Of a DNA stretch of 64,000 nucleotides, positions 22,255 through 35,470 are shown in pieces (positions within the stretch are counted from its first letter, which is position 1; each line of letters starts with the position of its first letter). This DNA is from Pelargonium cotyledonis. Its lineage: Eukaryota; Streptophyta; Magnoliopsida; Geraniales; Geraniaceae. A program made the position numbers and the translations under genes. The stretch lies in NCBI GenBank assembly GCA_036897625.1, contig JAYMTA010000034.1:1-64000 (forward strand). Direction: 5' to 3'. The notes under the pieces are model-generated. The model was not told the DNA's origin. It searched no databases and was given only the letters and a program-made list of their open reading frames with translations.

Positions 22255-25200
22255 TCAAGCAACAGCAACAGCTTCTTTAGTGTAGACTGGTGCTTCCTTC
22301 AAGTGCTCTTCAATGCAGGTGTAACCAGCTCCTTTTTCAGTTGCAGATGATTTCCAACCCGATCCGCCATTACTATCAGCCCCAAAGCCACCACATCCAC
22401 CACCGCAGCCTCCACAACCACCACTCTTCACTATGCTTCCACATCCACCTCCGCAGCCTCCACATCCACTACCACAGCCACCACTCTTCACCATGCTTCC
22501 ACATCCACCTCCACAGCCTCCACAGCCACTACCACAGCCACCACTCTCTAACCTGCCTTTCTCTGGCATCACTTCATTTTGTTTAGCCATGTCTTCATTC
22601 AACTCCAATCCACTCACAACAGAACCAATCATATTAGTCCTCTTTTCAACACCATCCAACTCCTTCACATTATCACCATTGACGGTGAATCCATCATATC
22701 CTTCCTTCTTCAAAATATCAGATATTATGAAAGCTGATGTGATCCCAGGCAACACGAACCATTCTTCGCTTACCTGATTGATTGTTTATCGCATTAAAGA
22801 AAGAAAAGTTAAGCGCTGTAACTCGTGAATATGTAGTTGAGAATTTAATAAATGGCCAAAAGGTACCTTGAGAACTCCAGAATTGAAGTTAAGCAATGCC
22901 ACTGCTTTACCATATGGATTTGCTGCAGAAAACTCAACTGCTGTCATGAAGTCTTGTTCATTTCCTCGCTTCTCTTGATGTTTGGCTTCATAATCGAGCT
23001 TCCTGCCCATGAAAATTTTTACCTGCACCAACAAGATAAACTTATTCAGATTGAATAGTTAGGTTTCATATGGAAGCTACAATGCAGCGAAATGTATGGA
23101 ACCAACTCGATCCATATGCGAAGGCTCAGCCAAAGAAAATTGAAGACAAGTAAGAAAGGTCTAGATAACGTATTTGCATACCATCTTGTTTCCCATGAGC
23201 TCAAAGACATGGCCATCTTCATTGGGTTTCTTTTGAAGCTGAAGGGACCAGAGAGAATCCATCAAAGACCACCCAGTACCCACATGCTCTGCAAGTGTAT
23301 GTGTTTCTCCAGACTTTGTTGTGGCAATCACCTCCTTCCTTGCAATGCAATTATCCCCAGCCTTCGCATTATCCCTAAAATGCAACCCGAAACAGCAAAT
23401 GAGACAACCCAGAACTTCTGTTCTGGAATAACATGTATTTTGCAAAGCGTATAGGTTAACCTAAGTGGCACCAGCCAACGATATAAGAATTGAAACATCA
23501 TAATTACCATGACACATGAACATAATCCAAAACATGCAATAATAAAAGAATGTCCTTTAGAGTAGATTCACTCATTCAGCATAGTTTCTACCTTAATTTG
23601 AGGCTGATGACTTCAGTCCCAGCTTCATAAATGACACGTGTCCAGCCCTTTGAATGGTGTGCCTTCACAGGAAGAGGAAGAAAGCAAGAACTTTTTGACG
23701 GAACTCGAGGACGAACCATGTGAAACACATGTGGAGCTAGATTGGGAATAGTAAATGAGACAGCAACTCGAAGGCTGATTGGTTTTACACTCGCAATACC
23801 AGAACTTGGAACCAGCTCCAACCATCTTTCATCAGAGAGTTTGGTTACCGGGGTCAGATAGTCTTGCAGAGAGAATGATGTGGACCCCAATGATTTTGAT
23901 GCTCTAGTCATTGGTAATTTTGAAGATGAATGGGATAATAGTTCAAACAGCAGCTCTCCTGAAGGCTCACACTGGAAAGAAGCAACTTGTTTCTCCCCAG
24001 ATTCAGACAGAATACTTAACTTCTGCTTGGCATTGAAGAATCTATCAGGCTGTGTTTTACTAAATGAAACAAAGAGACTTCCCTTGTGCCCTTCTGGTAT
24101 GTTCTTGATTCCCACGATCTCCAAAAAGACCTGAAAAGGAGAGTAGAAACAAAGAAAATTAAACACTAAACACAAAGGCATTGGAAAATGCTCAAGCTGC
24201 ATATATCCATAGCCAGCTTTAAAAGAATCCCAGGAAACTTCTTATAATAAAAACAAGCAATTTTGGTAGAGTACCTCTGCTTTAGATATTTGCGAAACTG
24301 CTCCACTAAAAGATGAACTCTCAGTTTTACAAAGATTCTAACATTCATCTACAGAATTCTACAAGCATATTTTAATGATTTATGTGAATAAAACATGGCC
24401 ACTATTTGGAAAAGATAGTTTTGAGCTGAATCGGACCTCTAACGCTCATTGTTAGAGTACAAAGCTATAAATGAGCCCTCAGCTATCAAGTTAAACTTTT
24501 AGTCGAACTTGTTATCTGATACTTAGACCTCAGATGAGATATAAGAAAAAGGAACAAGACGGAACTATACACAAGAACATGGAACTAACAGAATAAACAG
24601 AATAACATTGTTAAGGAAGGCATGGAAGCAGTCAGCAATCACCTCAACAAACTTCGATTCTGGAAGCTGAATTATCTTTTGGTTCTCATTGGATGCGACT
24701 GTGCTCTTGTTCATTATCTTAGACAAGTACGGAGTAACTTTTAGAGGGGATGGGGTATTGCCTTTATACATTGCCCCTGCCCTCCAGTACCTTCTGCCAA
24801 ATGTCTCTTCCCATTGCTTAGTAGTTCCAGAAAATCCCACGTCCAGTTTCTTCCCTTTAGTTCTGTCCGAGTCCATGTCGTCGTGCTCCAATACCTTGCC
24901 AAGTACCTCAACCAAGTCTTTACAATAAGAAGCTGGGTGCAATTGGTGGGTGTGCCAAATAAGGTCAATGTCGTAGGTAGGAACACAAAAACGCTTTATC
25001 GACCTCTGCCTGTTCCTATTGATTACATGCAGAAATCCCTTGTATCTGGCTATGGCTTCTTGAAGATAGATATCATTGTTCATGTGGGATCGGGATACCT
25101 GTTATAATGGTCAAGAAGGAAAAGATGATGAGCAAAAAAGAACCTCTTCATTCACATATTTATGCATTTGTATATCTGAACTTTGTATAAACATAAAATA

Positions 25201-26271
25201 TACCCTACAAGAAGCCACATCATAAGAAATGACCTTATATTACTAACCAATGAATTATTGCCCAATAAGATTCATGGATCATCCACATCATCATTCAACC
25301 ACGAGAAGACACGTTTTCTATATGAGTATTATAAGTCTTCAGCATAAGTATTGTTAGCTATTTATAACTTGAGAAAATGACAATGATCATTTTCATTACA
25401 CCATTACCTGGTAAAAAAAAGGACTCTGCCTCTTGACAGATGAAACCAGGTCATACGAGGTGCACTTTTCAAGTCTAGACATTTTTTCAGAGACGTCCTT
25501 CGAGAAAGCTCCAGCCAAGTCAAAGTTGTATGGCTCTTGCGGATACAGCCTGTTCCAAATTGCTTCAGTTTCCCTTGTAGATGGACCTTGAACAGAAGAT
25601 GCAATATTTGAGTTGTCAAGGATCTTTCCATAGAGTGTCTCACAGTCAGATTTGTACTGAACCTGTATAAGATATCCAAGAGACACATTTAACAAAGTCG
25701 TTCCAAATAGCACGGGTATTGGAACTAGGAAAATACATTGTTTTAGTCTTGAAGCATACCGGATTAAGTCTGTGGCAGTGCCACACCCATTCACAATCAA
25801 GAGGCACAACCAAAGGCCCTTCTGAAATTTGGGATTCAGAATGCTTGGCAAGCAAGGGAAGCCAGAAAGCATTGTACCTGAAATCAAAATCTATGGTTAT
25901 CTAAACAAGTCAAACACAAAGACCAACTTTCCATTTGAAGAAGAGAGATGAAAAATAATCTGAATATTCTCTCATTCAAGAATCAGATAACAAAGTTCGA
26001 TGACAGAAATTACACAAAAAACATGTCCTTAATTGATGATACAAATAACTGTGTAAAATGCCTCACCCCCGACCAAGAAGCCAACTACTCAAGAGTGCTC
26101 TTATAAAGCATACCTATAAATGGCCTTTTGCAAGGTGGGCCCTTCATAAAGCCAACGATTCTTATCAACCGTAGCCAGGAACTGAAGGTGATGCTTTGCA
26201 GCTGTCAGAAGGTTTACGCTAACAGCAATTTTCTGTGCTTCAAGCCATTCCATCGTTTGCTCCATCTCCAT
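22255..26271 (-). CDS. Glycine-rich domain-containing protein (GRDP, DUF1399)
   Basis: Eight coding exons on the minus strand: 26271-26114, 25877-25760, 25662-25408, 25098-24643, 24130-23592, 23374-23182, 23022-22867 and 22773-22255, all in phase, 797 residues. A further 5' UTR exon ends near 26826, with an intron 26825-26286 just before the ATG. The N-terminal half has two DUF1399-type blocks with D-x-x-W-x-x-H motifs (LDCEWVWHCHRLNP and IDLIWHTHQLHP). The middle is C2-like beta-rich sequence. The C terminus carries a Cys/Gly repeat tract. Arabidopsis GRDP1 (At2g22660) and GRDP2 (At4g37900) have this layout and are linked to ABA/stress responses and growth; the biochemical role is unknown. 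The At4g37920-like gene next to it is also a neighbour of GRDP2 in Arabidopsis. Confidence 0.92.
22384..22545 (-). repeat. In-frame 60-bp tandem repeat encoding the GRDP Cys/Gly tract
   Basis: Two 20-residue units (SGGCGSGCGGCGGGCGS followed by MVK or IVK) at 22545-22486 and 22485-22426, plus a shorter third unit to about 22384. The repeat is near perfect at DNA level, so unit number may vary between alleles. The regular Cys spacing could allow metal binding or disulfide cross-linking. Confidence 0.8.
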
Positions 26272-28375
26272 ATTTCAAATTTCACCTAAAACGCAAGACC
26301 TAATCAATGATCCAATATCATGATAATGACCTAACAACTTATTTCTTGAGAAACAAACCATGTAATATGATCCTCAACCAAACAACCCATTACTTCATTT
26401 CTTATTTCTATACAATTTGTCCACCTATTACATTGACATGCCTCAAATTCTTATTCACTAATATCATGCATAGTTTGGGGCACAGAATCAAATATGAAAT
26501 AAAGATCAGTAATATTACTAAGAATTCAGCATAAAATGAGCCAAAGAAACTTACTTGGCAAATACAGATTTGAGATAAAAAGATCCAATAAAGAGTTCAA
26601 TAACCCAATTCACCAAATTAGTCAAACTTAGCTATCTTAAGCTGTTCAATAGAAGCTTTATAGTTCCTAAAATCCAAAAGGGTACAAAACCCAAGACTCA
26701 GTCAATTTCTGTTCTTCCCAAGAATTTTCTCAGCAACCAAACAGAACTTACTAAATAGAGAAAAGTCAGAGTTAGAAAAACAACAAAATTAACTGTTGGA
26801 TTGCATTAAAACAACAAAACCTTACCTTTCACGAAAAAGTGCTTTCTAGTTCGACGATTCACCGGAAAGATCACAATGGTCGCCGGAAAGATGCTCCGTC
26901 GACGGTTGATCAGTCTATTTTAGGATCGACGATAAAGACGATGTTCGTTTCCTTAACTTCCTTGAAAGTTGACTGTTATGATTATGTCGCGGTACATATT
27001 TATCGTGAATTGTAACGTAGTTCTAGAACGATATTTTGATAACATGAAATGACAAAATCACCCTTCAAAAATCTATCAATATACCCCAAACCACTCTCTA
27101 GTTTCTACTTGACTTGACAAATTAAACCCAAATTCAATGTCAACGGAGAGTTAATCTGCATATATTTTTTTAAGTTTGAATAGTATAAAAACCGAATTTG
27201 GCTTTCTATGGGTGAAACTTTTGGCATTCTAATTGGCACGAAGTGATTGGAGTATCGGTTTAATAATTCATTCTCATATTTATCTTATTACAAAGAGAGT
27301 AAGAAGTTAAAGCAAAGCAAAGTGGCATTTAGTTTAGACTTAGTCGTCAATGATATTGCGAGCTAAAAAACTGATCAAACTTGCGAGTGAGACATGAAAT
27401 TTGGGTTTATTTTCATAAAGTATAGGTGGGTGATGCTTGACAAGAACAAGGCAACAAATTTAGTAACCATAATTGATCCTTCCTTCCCATTATTGTATAC
27501 ATAAACCATTGACAATAAAATGTTGCAAGAATAGACAAAAGGTACTGCATCTATTTGTGGTACAAAAAATTAGTACAAGCTCACCACAAGATGTGTAGTA
27601 CAAAGTACTATGATTTTAAGATAGATTAAGCTTTGTTCAAACTTGAGGGTTTGATATCACCGTAGAAGAAATTTCAGTCAGTAAAAGCTTTGTTTTGCAG
27701 ATTTGGATTATCTGAATAAGATTAGGGCGAGAGTGTGTGTCATATCATAAAGTATCTGAGCCATTTGTATAAGACATAACAATTCAACTTTCGATCTGAT
27801 TTTGAAAACGTCGATATTGACTCAAACTGTTACTTACAGTGCAAGTTAAGACTTCACCAGTAACACGCTCCCTTATCGAGCAACATTGTCTCCTGAATGA
27901 AATTATTGGTAGTAGACACGATATATTGTGACAGCTATATTTTCACTTAATTAGAGAATATGAACTCGCTAAAGTCGCCTACAAATGATATTTACCATAT
28001 GTCATTTGATTTGACATCGAGGCTGTATGTACCTAATAAATATGATAAAACAATATTTGAAAACATGCAAGGATATGAAGTACCAAAAAGAGCCAAAGTT
28101 TGTACATATATTATACAGTCATCAAGACAAGCAGACAAGAGGAATTGCAGTGATCTAATGAATACAACCAAGATACAGCAAATTTTAACTCACCTCAGGA
28201 CCTCACAAACCTCTAACTAAAATCTCATCTAAAACTATCTATCTGCTCACACTCATTGAAACTCTTCATGGCGAGTTTTGAAACGAGCAAAAATGCCTAC
28301 AATCGTGGGGTCCATAGTTCATAGCTTGGCCAATCAATGGTGGATTATTGACGAAAGATGGAGGTACCTTTTAAC
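26272..28375. other. GRDP 5' region and spacer to the At4g37920-like gene
   Basis: 26272-26825 is mostly the 5' UTR intron of GRDP. The first, non-coding exon lies at about 26826-26960, with an ATAAATA box near 26996-27002. From 27000 to 28375 no gene is seen; the last part is probably the 3' UTR of the next gene. Confidence 0.5.
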
Positions 28376-31300
28376 TCAGAACTCAATTGGCTCATCGTCA
28401 TCTTTCGGAGACCCTTCTGGTTTGTTTCTGGGTAAGTACTCCTCTTCAATTGTTTCCTTAAGGATGTGCAACCTCTGGATAACTATAGGTGTCATCATCT
28501 TTTTCGCTTCCCTAATGTCAGTTTCTTCCCTGTGGAAAAAGTATGCGTCGAGCATGATCTTTATCCACTTGTGCAGCTCCTCTGGCGTACTGCTCGACCA
28601 GAAAACAGAGAAGAAACTGCGTTATGCTAAAAGACTAGAGCCTGGAATTTCGTCATTGCAAGTAAAAGTTGCTAAATTTGCTTACGTGTATAAATAATCA
28701 TCATTAGGCTTCCTCTCATGTTCATCGCCTGGGCAGAAAGCTGTTGCCAATGCAGAGAATCGTTCTTCGGGGTCTATGATGTTCAGCAAATACTTGAGTA
28801 GCTTTATTTCTTTTGGTGAAATGCTCCTAAGACTGCTATTTGTGGTCTTGTATAGACGATACATGATTTCTTTAACCTGCACTTGGACACGTCTAAGCTC
28901 AAAAAACGTGAAAATAAAATAAAAGCAAACCTAAGGAACCTAATGAAGTTACACAAAGATGACATCGAAGGATAAAACACATGCTCAAAGTAAGGTTTTG
29001 TTAGACAATGTGGTGTAACTGGTGTTTGTATGTAAGTGTCAGTTCAGTCACACAGACATGTTCAAATGCTTCTTATATGTACTTGATGCTTTGTGAATAA
29101 AGAAAGCATGCATGTCGGGTACCTGATGCATATCATACATTAACAAAAATACTGATTCTGGTATGAATTCTGTACTTTGCGCAAACCTAAACATTTAAAG
29201 ATATGTCAGAGCACTACACAGTCTACACTCAACAAAAGTCACAGGGCATACACACAAATCTTCTACAACGTCATCCTCATACACGGCACTACAATCCTTA
29301 GAATCCTAATGTTTCAACATAGCTAGACACAGTTCACTGTATCAGGCTGAGCAGAGCAGTTAAAAGCTTAAAAATCTATTTAAATCTTTAACAGCTTTAC
29401 ATGAATAACCCAAACAGGGGAACAAAAGCACACCAATTTGGGGGAATTATTATTAAAAAAACTACACCAACCTTCCTTGTGAAAATTATGATACCATACA
29501 AAGTAATAAGAGATTTTCAACCATACCTCATTTTTCATTGTTGTTGACTCTTTTGCAGAAGCCCAAGCACTATTTATCAAAAGGACCAGAGAAGAGTCAA
29601 GTTTCTTTGACTTCGCAAGCCTTTTGATCTTTTCACAAGCGGCATCTAGTGTCGAAGAGTTGAGAATATCTTCAAATTTAGCCTGGGCCACATCTAAGTT
29701 TTCCACACTCTCCAGAGTGCTATCATAAGCGCTGACTGCAGTCAAGCATCTAGTCGCCAGCCTGGCCATAGCTGCTCAAATAAATATGGGTTGGTTATAT
29801 GAGAGCCAAGTGTATAGAGGTGTCCTCACATTGCTTACCAAATAACAATCAAAATCCAAAAGTGATATACAGTATATTATCAATGATTATTACCATCACG
29901 GTCCTCCAAACCGTTGTAAGTTTCTGATAGTAGAGTGAGGTGCTTAAAAAATTCATCAGTGAAGTCTTTGCGCCGCTTTGCAACCACAGCATTAAGATCC
30001 GTTGGGCTTTCCTGTATCTCCTTCAGTAGTTCACTATGTTTCTCCATTTCCCCATCAACCTGCAATGCTCACCCACATCAAACTAGAATGTAATAATAAC
30101 CTACACCACTAAAAAAGGATCTAAACCTAAACAAGTATCTACATCTATTATCTTAAAAATATAATTAAAACTTAAAACCAAATCTTTTCGAGTCTCAGAC
30201 AGTTTCCCATTTCAGACAAGAGAAATCAGAAATACAAATCATCCACTTTACTAACCTACAATTTAATTTTATTTCTTTAGCAACACAAAATTACGGAAAC
30301 GAAGAAATAAAACAAAGTACAAACATGATAACATAGCCTTACCCTCTTCACCTTTCTCCCCAGTGAACTCAATTTTTCCTTCATAGTTGGGTCGCTCTCT
30401 TCTTCTGCCCGGGTTTGACACCTTCTGTAGAAGCTATCCCTATACTCATTCCACTCCTCCCGGAATATCAAATACTTTTTCCACTGCTTTGTCCTGGGCT
30501 TTTTATTCAGGAAGAGATCAATCATTTTATCGCATAATTGAGTCATGGTGATCCCCTTGGCTACTTCCCCCTCCACTTCTTCAGCCACTACATCACTTGC
30601 TTGAGGACCTAATCAAAATATGCATTACCATTATTACAATCTCTTCTAAGACCCATTACAGTATCACTTCCAAAATGACAATGAAGGCACCTCCAAATCA
30701 CACACAGAAATTCGTTCCCTTATCTGTCCATAATCTGTTTGGATGCCAGAAAACTTGGGGATAACAAAGCGTAATAGTGAGCAAAATGTTCACTGCTAAG
30801 TTTAGAGTCTGTCACGCTGTATCCTTGTAATATTGGTTTCCAAAAAAAGGAAATTGACAGACCATAACTAATACGCCAATTTGTTCTACAACATCAACCA
30901 AGCCATTTCCCAAACGATGCGGGGGTCAGCTACATGAGTCCTTGAGCAAACTCTTTGGGACCGTTAGCTCATTCCTCCATTCCACCCTATCTAATGCTAT
31001 CTCGTCTATCAAGCCAAATGTAATCATATATCTTCACTGCTTCTTTCCACGTTAACTTAGGTAGGCCTAACTCTACCACATTTAAGTAGTGTTTGGATTA
31101 ATAATTTTTGAAGGGGGAATGAGATCAAATTCCCGTTCCCATCCCAAAACCATTTAAATGACCAAAAAATCATAACCCAAACCCGGAGAATGAGAATCTT
31201 ATTCTCATACCCGAACAAAAACTCTAATCCAAATTCTACCTTACTTTCTCCTAATGAATTCTCTCACCCGTATAACTAATCTCCATACACTCCACATGTT

Positions 31301-31999
31301 CAAAACAACCTAAACGGTGATCTCCATCTAAGCATTGTCATCTCTGCTATCTCATATAATCATTTAGCGACCGCTTGAGAGCCCAACATTTAGTTCTATA
31401 TCGCATAGCTGACTGTGTAGCTACTCTATAGCAAGTTGCTTCCAACTTTAGAAGCATTTTGTTTATCACAAAGAAACCCTAAAACCCTCATCCACTTAGA
31501 CAACAGTGCACTTATCTTATCTCTGACATACCCTTTGATATGCCAATTAGTTATGTGAGCCAAAAACTGAATAAATCATATAAATGTATCTCCAATTCTC
31601 TAATGAACCGAATGCACAAAACTTCAAATTCCTCCACTCTACTTTCTTTTTCCGAGCAAACAGAAACAGAACTTGAAAACAGTAAAACACCATCCAGTCT
31701 CCACCCACATACAAAGAGTAAAAATTGATAGGAAAAAAAACATAACCCAAAAACCGGATAGCAAAACCCAACAAAGGAAATAAAGAATCAGAGGCCAAGA
31801 AATACTCACCGGCGGGAGTTTGGGTGGTGGAGCAGTGAATTCTGGTTCTGCTTCTTGTGGGTTTGGAGAGCGGATGAAAATGGAAGGAGGGCGTGTGAGG
31901 AATTTTCAGAGTTTTGGGAGAGAAAATTTCAGTGGAAGTGAAGTAGATGGAGGGTTGGGCTGTGGAGATTAATAGCTCAAAACCCGAGAAAGAGCTCAT
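28376..31999 (-). CDS. Chloroplast protein like Arabidopsis At4g37920
   Basis: Six exons on the minus strand: 31999-31810, 30608-30343, 30059-29894, 29771-29527, 28876-28686 and 28589-28376, in phase, 423 residues (At4g37920 is about 427). Residues 1-60 look like a plastid transit peptide: rich in Ser, Thr, Pro and Arg with no acidic run (HPLSKPTRSRTRIHCSTTQT). The mature part is helical and charged (DKMIDLFLNKKPRTKQWKKY; MARLATRCLTAVSAYDST) and ends EGSPKDDDEPIEF. Some databases name the family endoribonuclease E-like, but I see no nuclease motif and would not assign an activity. An in-frame ATG lies 34 codons upstream of the chosen start; I preferred MSSFSGF because it gives a typical transit peptide. 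Confidence 0.88.
30876..31085 (-). mobile_element. 3' end of an RTE-like LINE
   Basis: In the first intron of the plastid-protein gene. Read on the minus strand it shows GTAGGCCTAACC-like sequence, GTTAACGTGGAAAGAAGC, CTTGATAGACGAG, CCCAAAGAGTTTGC and CGTTTGGGAAATGGCTTGG, then a decayed TTG tail. The same landmarks occur in the same order at 5935-6405, so both are copies of one family. 5'-truncated and non-coding. Confidence 0.6.
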
Positions 32000-32440
32000 A
32001 TTTGTCCCTCTGTTTTGCTTGCTCTGCAGAGTCTGAGGAAGAAGAAGAACCGAACCAGCTAAAATGCTTGTTACTGATATATATCCACAAAGTATCATTA
32101 GTTCCCCAATACGCCGTCGTTTTAATAACAATATAAAAAATACACTTTAAATTTATTTTATTTTATTTTATTAAATAACTACAAGAGACTTTATATATGG
32201 AACCGAACATCAAATCAGTAAGCTAACGAGTCGATGATGTTTTTTATAAGAATATTATCGCTACCTTGTACATTAAGACTTTTTGAGTAAATCGATTTAA
32301 ACGTTCTATTTTCGGTTTGAGGTATCGGGTTCGAGGACATCTTAAGATTGTGTTGGGTTCTACTAAGGGGTTGAGCCCATTTGTTGGTCATACAGTATTG
32401 TATGTGGGTTTTGTGAAACCTAAGCTCAGCCCATTCGACA
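32000..32440. promoter_or_regulatory. Divergent promoter between the plastid-protein gene and COQ3
   Basis: Only 441 bases separate the two opposed start codons (31999 minus, 32441 plus). AGCCCA, the reverse of the site II motif TGGGCT, occurs at 32374-32379 and 32428-32433, the second just 8 bases before the COQ3 ATG. Site II motifs are common in nuclear genes for mitochondrial proteins. Sharing of one promoter by both genes is an inference. Confidence 0.55.
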
Positions 32441-35410
32441 ATGGCGGCTTCCAAGCTGTTGAGCCGTCTTCGGACTCCGTTTACCACCACCAGGCTCTTC
32501 TCCGCCGTCTCATCTCCGCCTCCGCCGCCGCTCCAAACACCTCCTCTATCTCACAACACCAATGATCCTCCCAAAACACCCTCCGCTTCTTCGTCTCTCA
32601 AGGAGCTCGAGCTTGCCAAATTCGCCGCCATTGCTGACACCTGGTGAGCTACAGCTCTATTTGTGTCATGTGATAGGAAAAATCTAATTCAAGATGCTGA
32701 ATTACAATTCCATGTACTCTATAACAGTCACCAATGCTACTGAAATAAAGGGCTCAACTTAGAATTTGCAGTCATTGCAATTTTCACTTCAAGCAATGAC
32801 CTTTAGAGCTCCATTTTCCATGTCCTTAACTGGGTTTGTAGCATTACAGCTTTGCAATATAGATGTTGATGGCTGTGTAATGTGGACCTCTTATTGTGTT
32901 GTGGTTAGGTGGGATTCTCAAGGGCCATTTAAACCTTTGCACAACATGAATCCTACAAGACTAGCATTCATTCGCTCCACTCTTTGTCGCCATTTCAGGT
33001 ATATTACACAATTTTCTTGGATCATTGTGTATATGTTGCCATTTCCCAGCTGAAGCTCTTCAAGAATCTACATCATGACATTCAAATTGATGGGTTTGGT
33101 GGAATTGTCTTTGTTCAGTTTCATTTTGTCCTGAATAAGTGTTGCGTAAATGGGATTAGTTTTAGCGACATAAGTGCTTGGACTCTGATTTACTACTAAA
33201 ACAATGCTTAATAGTTGGTATATTAAACATCCCTAGATGCTAGTTTACATGATTACAAGGATTGCAATAGCCCTTGATGTGTTTAACAAGACTAACTTTA
33301 GAGCTTTCTGACCCTCATAGACTTCTTGTTTCCAAACAGTTATAGTGCTTTACTAACTGGGTATATTGCATCAATGAAAGAAAATGTTAATGTTCAGCAA
33401 CGGTGATTTTGAAAGGATCAATCAAAGATTAGTATAAATTATCAAATTTCTTCTTAATGAATGTATTTTTTAAATTCCTAATACCTTGTGAAACATGCTG
33501 AACGTCTACTTGTATTAACTTATGCTTCAAACTTATATGTGCCTAAACTTTGTGTGTGTGTGTGTGCGCGCGCGCGTGTGTGTGAAGTTTTTAGTCTTTC
33601 AACCCTGGGGTTCTGTTGGATCTGTCATTTTCTACGTTTATTATGCCTTGTCAGATTCTCTGCTTCAGTAGTACCACTATATTCTTCCTCCAGTTCTCAA
33701 CAGTTTTCCCTGTTTCAGGAAAGACTCAAACTCTTCTAGGCCTTTTGAAGGACTAAAAATTGTTGATGTAGGCTGTGGAGGTGGAATTCTTTCAGAGGTA
33801 AGCTTACTGTTTTCTGTTGTTACCTTCCTTCACTAAGTCATATAACATATAACAATTTTTATCATGTAGCGTTTTGGTGTACTTTTACCTAAATTCAGTC
33901 AAATATAAAACATATTCAATTATGGGTTTTATCTTTGTAGTTATTCATTTTGTATTCTTCTTCAGCCTTTGGCTCGAATGGGAGCTACTGTAATGGGAAT
34001 TGATGCTGTCGAGAAGAATATCAAGATTGCACGCCTCCATGCTGTATGGTCATTTCTCATCTCTTGATCACAATATTTATTACAATTTTTATGTAAATAT
34101 TGGTCAAGAAACTTTCGAATTATCATATTTTCACAACATACTTTCCGGAAAATAAAAAAATTGTTAGGAATATTTCCTCTAATTTGTTCATCATGGTCAA
34201 AGCTACTCTAAGAATTGGTTACAGCGCCTTTCAAGATATCAGACTCGTTATATGGTTATCATGACTATAGCTAACCTCTCTATAGTACCTCTGTATGTTC
34301 AAATTCATAGGTAGCTAGGATCTGAAACTATCACATCAATGAATTCTGTTTTTTCATCATACAGTCAGATTTCTTTTGTGTGAATAATGATTCTGCATTT
34401 TGAATCATCTCTAAGTCACCTTTCTGAAACTCCTACAACCATTCTGCACAGTTGTATGAGACCAGATCCTGTTTCTTCCTTGCTTACATTAACTATCTGA
34501 ATCTCAGAACATACTTTCTGGAACTTAGCTGAACATATGTACTAGGGTTTAACGCTTTGTTGAATTTATTTTTCATTTCTTGGTAATTGTTACACTTTGT
34601 TATGACAAGATTCCAGTCTCCAACCATTATGATTAGAATGAAGTGTTAGTCACTTGGTACTATTTGTTAAATTGGATATGTAGTTTCCTTTATTTATTTA
34701 TTTGATGGTGAATTAATTATTTTCGAGCATAATGTCTTTCGGACTAAGATATTTATCAACTATTACTTGTTTGCACAGGATTTGGATCCAGTGACTTCAA
34801 GCATTGAATACTGTTGCACAACAGCTGGTACATGCCGATCTTGTTTAGTTACTCTGTAGGTTAAGTTTTCTGGCCGCATATTGTGTCATATGTTTTTTAC
34901 GTTTTTAGTGCATTTAGTTACATTGGTAGGCCCATGATGCTGTTTGCTTACTTCTGACGCTTCAGTCTATTTTCTACTTATAACATTTCTGGAGCATGGC
35001 GCCTCCATTGTAAAACTTTGTAGCATATTGAATTCGTTCTCAGTATGCGTGACCGATCTTTCAGTATCTAGGCAAAACACAAATATTTTGCATTACACGT
35101 ACACCCAACAGTTGTGGTGTCATAAACGAGTCCAATAGTTAAGGTGTTATGTTTACCCACCGTGATAAATGTTATATTGCTCGATTGGTGCAACCTCAAA
35201 CACTAAATTTTTGGGCCCTGAAAATTCAAATAATGTGATGTTCTGTGACCATAAAGAATGTTTGAAATTTGTATTAGTGACTGGAGTTTCCTGATTATCG
35301 ATGCTAAATTTAATGATTTGCTTAATCCATCAACCTAAATGATTACTTTTCCATGGACAGAAAAGCTGGTTGAGGAACAGTGCAAGTTTGATGCTGTGAT
35401 ATCTCTAGAG

Positions 35411-35470
<60 letters not shown>

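Noticed and set aside
27960-28220. 86-codon ORF between GRDP and the plastid-protein gene
   Set aside because: Low-complexity AT-rich frame in a likely 3' UTR, with no recognisable domain.
32098-32131. Upstream in-frame start for the At4g37920-like protein
   Set aside because: It would add a hydrophobic, non-transit-like N terminus; the start at 31999 gives a normal plastid presequence and length.
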